NCBI GenBank assembly: GCA_947254645.1
Contig: CAMYDW010000018.1
Location: 1 to 31,489 of the forward strand
Length of the DNA: 31,489 nt
Direction: 5' to 3'
Source: an uncultured Peptococcaceae bacterium
GTDB lineage: Bacteria; Bacillota; Peptococcia; Peptococcales; Peptococcaceae
Position numbers and translations under genes: made by a program. Each line of letters opens with the position of its first letter. Positions within the stretch are counted from its first letter, which is position 1. The notes beneath the pieces were generated by a model. That model was not told the origin of the DNA, did no database searches, and saw only the letters and a list, made by a program, of their open reading frames with translations. Shown piece by piece: positions 22,527 to 29,660 of this stretch.

Positions 22527-24389
22527 CTAACTTACTGAAATAGTATCTACAACAACATCATTTAATTTAACAGTAAAAATACCATTTCCAGAATAAGCGT
22601 AATTTTGAGAAAAAGATGTACCACTATTTATTTTACCTAAATAAACAACTCTCGTTCCATTTTTATCTGCTAATTCCACACTGAGTATGCCATCCTCTTT
22701 TGCTGTATATGATATTTGTTGATATTTATCGGCATTATCTTTGTTATTTTTTTCTATTTGTTTTCCTGTACTTACTGTTAAGTTAATCGTCGTATACTCA
22801 TCTACTTTCTTACCAGAACTAATACTCTGTTTAATAATAGTATTATTATCTTCATCAGAATTCTGATAAGTAATTTCTCCAATAGACAAATGTGCTTCCT
22901 CTAACATTGTTTTGGCAGCATTGATATCATTGCCAATTAAATTTGGAACAATCACATATGGGGCTTCACCTAAACTTATTTCTAAATCGACAGCAGTGCC
23001 ACGTTCCACATGTTCTCCTTTAGAAATCGATTGTGAAATAACTTTATTCTCTTTGACAGATTTACTATATGTTTTCTTCACATTTCCTACTGTAAGATGT
23101 TTAGATTTCAGTAATGATGTTGCTTCCTCCAATGACTTACCGTACAAATCTGGCACGATACTATCTTTAGATCCTTTGCTGACGGTTACAGAAATAGTTT
23201 CTTTTTTCTTTACAAGTACACCTTTTTTAGGGTTTTGTGATATAATCTGTCCTTCTTCATATTTTTCATTATAAACTTCATCAACAACATTAAGATTTAA
23301 TTCTAAACGGGATAATTTAGATTCAGCATCTTCTGCTGTCATGCCAACTAAATTTGGCACAGATAGTTCGCTCGGTGGAATCAGTATTTTACTAATAAAC
23401 AACGTCATTAACAAAACAAAAAATGCAATTGCTGCTAAAAATAGTATGTTATTTTTCTTTTTCTTTTTGGCAAAATTCTTTTTTTTATTCGCTGGTACTT
23501 TTGATTTAGTGTCTAAATTAGTTTGTTTGTTTATTAATGATGAATGCATGATTGAGCGAGGGTTATTTGTTGGACTATGATACGAAACGCCCGATAGAGC
23601 TTTAGAGAGCTCTGACATTGTTTTGAAGCGATTTTCAGGGTTTTTCTCTAAACATTTTTTAATAATTCCCGCTAAGCTTTCTGGAATATCTCTCACATAC
23701 GATTGTACAGATACAGCCTCATCTTGAATATGCTTTAAAGCAACACTCACAGGATTATCCCCAGTAAAAGGTAAATTTCCTGTTAAAAGCTCATATAGTA
23801 CAATGCCAAGAGAATAAATATCTGTTTCATATGAGAGTTTCTCTCCACGAGCTTGTTCGGGTGAAAAATAGTGTGCAGAACCTAGAATACCCTTATTATG
23901 AGTAATTGTTGTATTATTCATCATCTGAGAGATACCAAAATCAGTGATTTTAACATTATCATGATGATCAATAATGATGTTTTGGCTCTTCACGTCTTTA
24001 TGAATAATATGGTTATTATGAGCATATGCAAGTGCATTTGCAATTTGAATACCATACTTTACAACATGTCTCCAAGGTAATGGACCTTCCTTGTTTATTT
24101 TTTCTTTTAAGGTTTCACCTTCAACATATTCCATCACAAGCGATATGGCGCCATTATCATTAATAATATCATATATACCTACAATATTATTATGAGAAAG
24201 TTTTGCAATAGCAACTGCTTCTTTTTGGAAATGACGTCTAAAATCACTGTCTTCTATATATTCATCTCTTAAAACTTTGATTGCGACATTTCTATCTAAT
24301 GAAAGGTCTCTAGCTAAATATACAATGGCCATACCACCACTGCCAATTTTTTTTAAAATTTGATAGCGGTTATCTAGCAAGTCGTTCAT
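22527..24389 (-). CDS. prkC: PASTA-domain Ser/Thr protein kinase, PrkC/StkP type
   Basis: A 620-residue membrane kinase. The kinase domain (about 9-270) has the glycine loop IGSGGMAIVYLA, K38 (VAIKVL), catalytic loop IIHKDVKSQNI (D132), DFG at 150-152 and GSAHYFSPEQARG. A very basic stretch (about 302-313) precedes one transmembrane helix (about 314-337). Outside the cell are three PASTA repeats (about 341-404, 410-474, 478-541) that sense peptidoglycan or lipid II, and a further beta-rich segment (560-620). It phosphorylates division, wall-synthesis and metabolic proteins. The ATG overlaps the stp stop by 4 bp, pairing kinase and phosphatase. The catalytic loop reads HKD rather than the common HRD. 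Confidence 0.96.
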   Translation of the reverse strand: MNDLLDNRYQILKKIGSGGMAIVYLARDLSLDRNVAIKVLRDEYIEDSDFRRHFQKEAVAIAKLSHNNIVGIYDIINDNGAISLVMEYVEGETLKEKINKEGPLPWRHVVKYGIQIANALAYAHNNHIIHKDVKSQNIIIDHHDNVKITDFGISQMMNNTTITHNKGILGSAHYFSPEQARGEKLSYETDIYSLGIVLYELLTGNLPFTGDNPVSVALKHIQDEAVSVQSYVRDIPESLAGIIKKCLEKNPENRFKTMSELSKALSGVSYHSPTNNPRSIMHSSLINKQTNLDTKSKVPANKKKNFAKKKKKNNILFLAAIAFFVLLMTLFISKILIPPSELSVPNLVGMTAEDAESKLSRLELNLNVVDEVYNEKYEEGQIISQNPKKGVLVKKKETISVTVSKGSKDSIVPDLYGKSLEEATSLLKSKHLTVGNVKKTYSKSVKENKVISQSISKGEHVERGTAVDLEISLGEAPYVIVPNLIGNDINAAKTMLEEAHLSIGEITYQNSDEDNNTIIKQSISSGKKVDEYTTINLTVSTGKQIEKNNKDNADKYQQISYTAKEDGILSVELADKNGTRVVYLGKINSGTSFSQNYAYSGNGIFTVKLNDVVVDTISVS

Positions 24390-25126
24390 TTACTGTCGCC
24401 CCCTTCATTAAATAATAGGATAATAGCTGTAATATTATCTTTACCACCCATTTTTATGGCCTGTTCAATAATAGAATTTATATACTCATTAATATTATCC
24501 GAATTTTGTAATTGCTGCAAAAGATTTGAAGGATTAAGATAACGATGTATTCCATCTGTTGTTAGTAAAATATAATCATTATTTTTTAATTTAAAACTTC
24601 CTATTTGAGGCTCGATGGAAAGTTCAGGACCAATTGCCTTCGTTAAATAATTATGATGCTTCGAAAGTTGTTCTCCCTGTAGGCTAAGAAATGTTTTAAA
24701 ATCATTTCTAGCTAATTCAGACAAATAAGTATGATCTAGACTTATTTGCTCAATATCTGTTTTATTTCTAGATACATAAATTCTGCTATCCCCAATATGA
24801 GAAAAGTACAATATGCCATGATCAATGATGACGGCACTAAGTGTTGTTCCAGAAATGGCATTTTCACCTAAAGACTCTTGAATTTGATGAACGACTTGGT
24901 TCGCTTCTTGAAATGCATTGTATAGTAATTTTTTTTTGTCTTGTTGATGATTATTCTTATTAATATATTCTCTAACAACACGAATCGCTGTCTGACTTGC
25001 AACTTCACCTTGAGCATGTCCGCCAATACCATCTGCTATAATGGCTAAATTGATTTCATCATCAAAATAAAAAGCATCTTCATTTGTATCTCGAACTAGT
25101 CCAATATCTGATTTACCATAAATCAC
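24386..25126 (-). CDS. stp: PP2C-family Ser/Thr protein phosphatase (PrpC/Stp)
   Basis: A 246-residue PPM phosphatase. Metal-binding motifs are visible in order: GLVRDTNEDAF, IADGIGGHAQGEVAS, GDSRIYVSR, LLTTDGIHRYL and GGKDNITAIIL. It reverses phosphorylation by the kinase encoded next, with which it shares a 4-bp overlap. The start is GTG at 25126, with GAGGTGA 5 nt upstream; the nearby ATG runs into a stop after two codons. The gene lies 13 bp after rlmN, in the usual Bacillota order. Confidence 0.95.
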   Translation of the reverse strand: MIYGKSDIGLVRDTNEDAFYFDDEINLAIIADGIGGHAQGEVASQTAIRVVREYINKNNHQQDKKKLLYNAFQEANQVVHQIQESLGENAISGTTLSAVIIDHGILYFSHIGDSRIYVSRNKTDIEQISLDHTYLSELARNDFKTFLSLQGEQLSKHHNYLTKAIGPELSIEPQIGSFKLKNNDYILLTTDGIHRYLNPSNLLQQLQNSDNINEYINSIIEQAIKMGGKDNITAIILLFNEGGDSK

Positions 25127-25139
25127 TTATTTCACCTCA

Positions 25140-26201
25140 TTATTGAGACTGAGAATATGTTGCCTTAAGTTGACCACAAGCACCATTGATATCCGCACCT
25201 TTTTCTTGGCGTATACTTGCTCCTATACCAACCTCTCTTAATGCATTCATAAAAATATTGATTTTATCTCGATTTGGTCTTTGCAAGGATTGATTATGTG
25301 CAACACTATTTACAGGAATAATATTGATGTGACAATCTAATCCAGACAATAAGTGTTTTAACTCCTGGACATGCTTCATTGAATCATTAATATTTTCAAT
25401 TAATGCGTATTCAAAACTAATTCGTTTGCCTGTTTTTTCATAATAATAAAAACATGCATCAATTAACTCTTCAAGAGGAAATTGATGATTTACAGGCATC
25501 AAAGCATCTCTATCTTTGTTATTTGAAGCATGCAATGAAATAGCAAGCCCAACATCCGTTTTCATATCAGCAAACTTTTTTAACTGAGGAACGACACCAC
25601 AAGTCGAGATAGTAATTCTACGTTCTGATAGGTTCATGCCATTGGGATGGCATAAAATTCGAATGGCTTTCATAACTGTTGCTAGGTTATTAAGAGGTTC
25701 ACCCATCCCCATAAATACAATATTGCGTATTTCTTGATTATTTTCTTTTGACTTAAGTAATTGATTAGAAAAATATATTTGTCCTAAAATTTCAGAAACA
25801 CTTAAGTTTCTAGTAAATCCTTGATGACCTGTGGCACAAAATGCACATCTCATTGCACATCCTACTTGACTGGAAACGCACAATGTATTTCGTTGCTTGC
25901 TAAAATCCCCTCGGTATTTCATTAGAACACACTCAATAAGAGAGTGATCTTCTAGAGATAGAAGATATTTCTCTGTGCCATCTTTCGAGATATATTCTTG
26001 AATTAATGTTGGCATAATCAGTTCATAATTATCTTTTGATAAATTATCTAATAGTTTATTTCCAACATTATGAGCTTCACCAAATGAAGTAATTTGATTA
26101 TTATGAATCCAACTATAAAGTTGCTTTGTTCTAAATTTGGGTTCATTAATAGAAGCTAAATATTCTGCCATTTCTTCAAATTCAAGACTTTTAATATCCA
26201 A
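25140..26201 (-). CDS. rlmN: 23S rRNA/tRNA adenine-2 methyltransferase RlmN (radical SAM)
   Basis: A 353-residue radical SAM enzyme. The cluster motif CAMRCAFC gives C115, C119 and C122. The methyl-carrying C-terminal cysteine is C342 in INGACGQL. MGMGEPLNN, RITISTCGVVPQ and LAISLHA are family hallmarks. It makes 2-methyladenosine at A2503 of 23S rRNA and A37 of some tRNAs, affecting proofreading and antibiotic binding. The start is TTG at 26201 (DIKSLEFEEM, as in homologues), with AAAGG upstream inside the rsmB end. A later ATG at residue 11 would cut into the conserved N-terminus. The 5-bp gap to rsmB implies co-transcription. Confidence 0.95.
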   Translation of the reverse strand: MDIKSLEFEEMAEYLASINEPKFRTKQLYSWIHNNQITSFGEAHNVGNKLLDNLSKDNYELIMPTLIQEYISKDGTEKYLLSLEDHSLIECVLMKYRGDFSKQRNTLCVSSQVGCAMRCAFCATGHQGFTRNLSVSEILGQIYFSNQLLKSKENNQEIRNIVFMGMGEPLNNLATVMKAIRILCHPNGMNLSERRITISTCGVVPQLKKFADMKTDVGLAISLHASNNKDRDALMPVNHQFPLEELIDACFYYYEKTGKRISFEYALIENINDSMKHVQELKHLLSGLDCHINIIPVNSVAHNQSLQRPNRDKINIFMNALREVGIGASIRQEKGADINGACGQLKATYSQSQ

Positions 26202-26206
26202 CTTTT

Positions 26207-27535
26207 TTATTCCTTTCGCTGCAATTTTGAAACAAAAAAACCATCGCTTTCATCCAAAAATGGATAAATTGTTTTGTAACCCTCTAAACATTCTTGCCCA
26301 AACAGTTCAAATGGTACGAGTTCAAAATCACTATGTTTTTCTAAAAAAACATTGAGTTGCTCTTCATTCTCTTTTTTATTAAGAGTACATGTACTATAAA
26401 TTAAAATACCTCCTGGCTTGAGATATTTTGTCGCTTCATCAAGTAGCGATTCTTGAAGAGAGACTAGAGAATCAATATCTGCTCTTCTTTTATTCCATCT
26501 TAAGTCGGCTCGTCTATTTAAGACTCCCAAACCACTGCAAGGGGCGTCTAATAAAATACTATCAAAATATTCATTGTATTTTTCGGATAGATTTCTAGCA
26601 TCGCTTACAATGCAATTTACATTAGAAACATTGAGACGTGTGAGATTTTCTTCGATTAATTTCACACGATGAGTGTGAATATCACAAGCAACAACTTCTC
26701 CAGTATTTTTCATTATAGCAGATATCTGTGTTGTTTTTCCACCAGGAGCCGCGCACATATCCAAAATTCTATGGTTGGATTGAGGTGATAAAATGTATGC
26801 AGGTAACATAGAACTCAAATCCTGTACAATAATTTTTCCCTCTTTAAATAAGCTAGAATCTCTTACATTCTGAAAAGAACTAATCTGAATAGCTTGTTTC
26901 AAATATGTATGTTGCTTCGCATAAATATTGAGCTCTTTTAATTTTTCAAGGACTTCTTCTGGTGTAGCTTTTAACGTATTCACTCTAATCCAAGTTGTAG
27001 CTGATGCATTAAAATATTCACATAGTTTTTCAGTATCTTGAAAACCATATGCTTTGACCCACATATCAACCATCCATTGAGGAAAGCTATACCATTTAGA
27101 AATATATTGATTTCTTGCTTTTCTTTTATTTGGCCAAACAATTACCTCTTCATTTCTTAAATAACTTCTTAACACTGCATTGATAAACTTATCTGTATTG
27201 AGTTCTAAGAACTTGGATAGTTTAACGGATTCGTCAAGAATCGCATGTTCAGGAACTCTTTCTAAATAAATTAACTGATAAAGCGCCATTCTCAGTATAA
27301 TCAAAGTCCGTAAGTCTATTTTATTTTTTTTACAATAGGCTTTAATAATTGTATCCAAATGTAATTTCATTTTTACACAACCGTACACAATTTCTGTCGC
27401 TAAACGACAGTCAGCATCATTTAACTGAGAATGCAAAAGAGCCTTATCCAATGCAATATTGGCATAGGCTCTATTTTTTTCTACTTCATACAATACATCA
27501 TAAGCTATTGTACGAACTGTTTTATTTTTTTCCAT
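26207..27535 (-). CDS. rsmB: 16S rRNA cytosine-967 C5-methyltransferase RsmB
   Basis: A 442-residue protein from ATG 27535. An N-terminal NusB-like RNA-binding domain (about 1-130) precedes the RsmB methyltransferase core: SAM loop LDMCAAPGGKTTQ (C261), DAPCSGLGVLNRR (C333) and the STCTL cysteine C383. It methylates C967 of 16S rRNA. The frame is open to a TTG at 27565, but that would overlap the previous gene by 23 bp, lacks a ribosome site and adds residues outside the family. The ATG is 7 bp after that gene's stop and has only a weak GGGA, so translation is probably coupled. Confidence 0.94.
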   Translation of the reverse strand: MEKNKTVRTIAYDVLYEVEKNRAYANIALDKALLHSQLNDADCRLATEIVYGCVKMKLHLDTIIKAYCKKNKIDLRTLIILRMALYQLIYLERVPEHAILDESVKLSKFLELNTDKFINAVLRSYLRNEEVIVWPNKRKARNQYISKWYSFPQWMVDMWVKAYGFQDTEKLCEYFNASATTWIRVNTLKATPEEVLEKLKELNIYAKQHTYLKQAIQISSFQNVRDSSLFKEGKIIVQDLSSMLPAYILSPQSNHRILDMCAAPGGKTTQISAIMKNTGEVVACDIHTHRVKLIEENLTRLNVSNVNCIVSDARNLSEKYNEYFDSILLDAPCSGLGVLNRRADLRWNKRRADIDSLVSLQESLLDEATKYLKPGGILIYSTCTLNKKENEEQLNVFLEKHSDFELVPFELFGQECLEGYKTIYPFLDESDGFFVSKLQRKE

Positions 27536-27542
27536 TTTCGTA

Positions 27543-28229
27543 TCAGTCCCGTCTATTGCCACCAAAAATAATAATAAGTTGCAAAAGTTGTAATATAGAT
27601 GTGATAAGAGCAGCTACATAAGTAAGGGCTGCAGCACTCAATACTTTGCGTGTACCAGTAAGCTCACTATCATTCAGTATGTTATCATTTTTTAATGTCA
27701 TAATTGCACGATTACTTGCATTAAATTCAACTGGCAAAGTAATCAGTTGAAATAATACAATTGCTGAAAAAAGAATAATCCCGATATTAATCATGGACAT
27801 ATTTTGTATTGCGAAGCCTAAAAAAATCAAAGGCATATACATATAGCTACTAATACTTGTCATTGGAATAATAGCATTTCTAATATTTAATGGAAAATAG
27901 CCTTCTGAATGCTGAAGAACATGACCAACTTCATGAGCCGCAATGCCTAATGCAGCTAAACTATTACCAGAATAGACCGCATTAGATAATCTTACCTGTT
28001 TTGCCCTAGGATCGTAGTGATCTGTAAGTTCACCATTAATTGCAACAATACTAATATGATGTAAACCATTGTCATCCAGCATTTTACGAGCAAACTGGGC
28101 GCCGGTATAGCCAGATTGGGCAAGGACTTTTGAATATTGAGAATAAGTTGATTTTACCTTACTTTGTGCATATAAACCAAGTAATAATCCTGGAATTAGG
28201 ATTATCATTGAAAAATTCATCATATACAT
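27543..28229 (-). CDS. Membrane zinc metallopeptidase, YugP-like (Zn_peptidase_2)
   Basis: A 228-residue integral membrane protein. An N-terminal helix (about 5-21) precedes a soluble segment with DHYDPRAKQVRLSNAVY and zinc motif AAHEVGHVLQH (HEVGH 99-103). Two helices follow (about 121-165). VEFNASNRA (E168) may supply a third metal ligand, and a final helix spans about 200-222. This neutral zinc metallopeptidase family is widespread in Bacillota and sits between fmt and rsmB in Clostridia. Its substrate is not known. AAAGGAG precedes the ATG. The assignment is by motif and context. Confidence 0.9.
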   Translation of the reverse strand: MYMMNFSMIILIPGLLLGLYAQSKVKSTYSQYSKVLAQSGYTGAQFARKMLDDNGLHHISIVAINGELTDHYDPRAKQVRLSNAVYSGNSLAALGIAAHEVGHVLQHSEGYFPLNIRNAIIPMTSISSYMYMPLIFLGFAIQNMSMINIGIILFSAIVLFQLITLPVEFNASNRAIMTLKNDNILNDSELTGTRKVLSAAALTYVAALITSILQLLQLIIIFGGNRRD

Positions 28230-28243
28230 GAAAAAGCTCCTTT

Positions 28244-29182
28244 TTATGACTGGAATGAATCTCCTATAGATATTGGATTACCGTTTTTGAATTCCTTAAT
28301 GGACATTGTTTTTTTTCCTGCAGGCTGTATTTCGTAAATATTCAAAATACCATCACTTGTTTTTACAGAGATTTTTTCTTTTGTAACATCTACAATAGTA
28401 CCATTCTCATATTGAGTGAAATCACAAGAAGGCACTGCTTCTGTTTTTCTTAAAGTAATTCTTTTTTCATTAAAGAATGTATAAATAGCATCATCAGGTA
28501 ATAAAGATCTATTTAAATTATATAAAGCTAATGCAGGCAAGTTGAAATCAGCTTTAGCATCACTTTTCTCAAACATAGGTGCATAAGTGGCATTTACATG
28601 TTCTTGTGCTTTAGGAACGATTTCACTGCTAGATAATGCTTCTAAGGTTTTATTTAGTAAAGTGCAACCTAACAATGCTAAAGCATCAAAAAGATCTTTT
28701 TTATTCCAATTATGTTGAATATCAAGTTCTTCCATACAATAAACTGGTCCTTCATCTAGCCCCTTTTCCAATTGCATAATACTTACACCTGTTGTTTTAT
28801 CACCATTTCTTAAAGCCCATTGAATTGGTGCAGCCCCTCTATATTTAGGCAAGAGCGAAGCATGAACATTAATAAAACCATATTTAGGTATCTGTAATAA
28901 TGCTTCTGGTATAATTCGACCATAAGCAGCAACAATAACTACATCAGGTTTCTGCTCAAGAAAAAATTCTTCGATTTCTGATGTACGAATTGATAAAGGT
29001 TGCATTAAAGAGATATTATTTTCTTTTGCATAAACCGCAACAGGTGGCGCTTGCAACTTTTTCCCTCTGCCTTTTGGACGATCAGGCTGAGTAATTACAG
29101 TTGTAATTTCATGTCCTGCATTGATGAGGCTTTCAAGGATTGTCACCGAGAAATCTGGTGTTCCCATATAAATTATTTTCAT
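28244..29182 (-). CDS. fmt: Methionyl-tRNA formyltransferase
   Basis: A 312-residue Fmt. The formyltransferase domain begins KIIYMGTPDFSV. Catalytic residues are N105, H107 (INVHASLLPKYRGAAPIQWA) and D143 (LEKGLDEGPVY). A C-terminal OB-like tRNA-binding domain follows. It transfers a formyl group from 10-formyl-tetrahydrofolate to initiator Met-tRNA. It lies 2 bp after def, the enzyme that later removes this formyl group; its AAGGA ribosome site is inside the def end. Confidence 0.97.
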   Translation of the reverse strand: MKIIYMGTPDFSVTILESLINAGHEITTVITQPDRPKGRGKKLQAPPVAVYAKENNISLMQPLSIRTSEIEEFFLEQKPDVVIVAAYGRIIPEALLQIPKYGFINVHASLLPKYRGAAPIQWALRNGDKTTGVSIMQLEKGLDEGPVYCMEELDIQHNWNKKDLFDALALLGCTLLNKTLEALSSSEIVPKAQEHVNATYAPMFEKSDAKADFNLPALALYNLNRSLLPDDAIYTFFNEKRITLRKTEAVPSCDFTQYENGTIVDVTKEKISVKTSDGILNIYEIQPAGKKTMSIKEFKNGNPISIGDSFQS

Positions 29183-29184
29183 AT

Positions 29185-29640
29185 TTAAATTTCCTTTTCA
29201 ATTTCTGTTGCTTTATCTGTAAATAAAATCCCATTAAGATGATCTATTTCATGTTGAAATGCTCTAGCTTTAAAGCCTTTAGCCTCAATAACGACAGCAT
29301 TGTTATTTTCATCTAAGCCACTTACTTTAATATAATTACTTCTTTTTACATTTCCATAAGTTTTCGGTACACTTAAACAACCTTCTGGGCCATCCTGAAT
29401 ACCTTGACTACTTAAAATTTCCGGATTGGCGAGTTTGTAAAGTTCATCCCCAACATCAACAACAATAATACGACGATTGATTCCAACTTGAGGAGCAGCC
29501 AGTCCTACACCTTTGTAATGATACATTGTTTCTGCCATATTTGACATTATTTTTTTTATATGATCATTGACTTCAGATACTACTGAGGATGTTTTACGTA
29601 ATACAGGATCTTCTTGAGTCACAACTTTATATCTTGCCAT
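29185..29640 (-). CDS. def: Peptide deformylase
   Basis: A 151-residue iron/zinc deformylase. All three motifs are present: GVGLAAPQVG (44-53), EGCLS (86-90, metal ligand C88) and QHEIDHLNG (ligands H130 and H134, catalytic E131). It removes the N-formyl group from nascent proteins. The short C-terminus and the motif spacing suggest a type 1-like enzyme. AAAGGAGAG precedes the ATG. The gene sits 20 bp after priA and 2 bp before fmt, the usual bacterial grouping. Confidence 0.97.
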   Translation of the reverse strand: MARYKVVTQEDPVLRKTSSVVSEVNDHIKKIMSNMAETMYHYKGVGLAAPQVGINRRIIVVDVGDELYKLANPEILSSQGIQDGPEGCLSVPKTYGNVKRSNYIKVSGLDENNNAVVIEAKGFKARAFQHEIDHLNGILFTDKATEIEKEI

Positions 29641-29660
29641 TGCAATTCTCTCCTTTTGGT

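Noticed and set aside
27536..27565. N-terminal extension of rsmB to a TTG
   Set aside because: No ribosome site, a 23-bp overlap with the metallopeptidase gene, and residues not seen in the family. ATG 27535 is preferred although its own ribosome site is weak.
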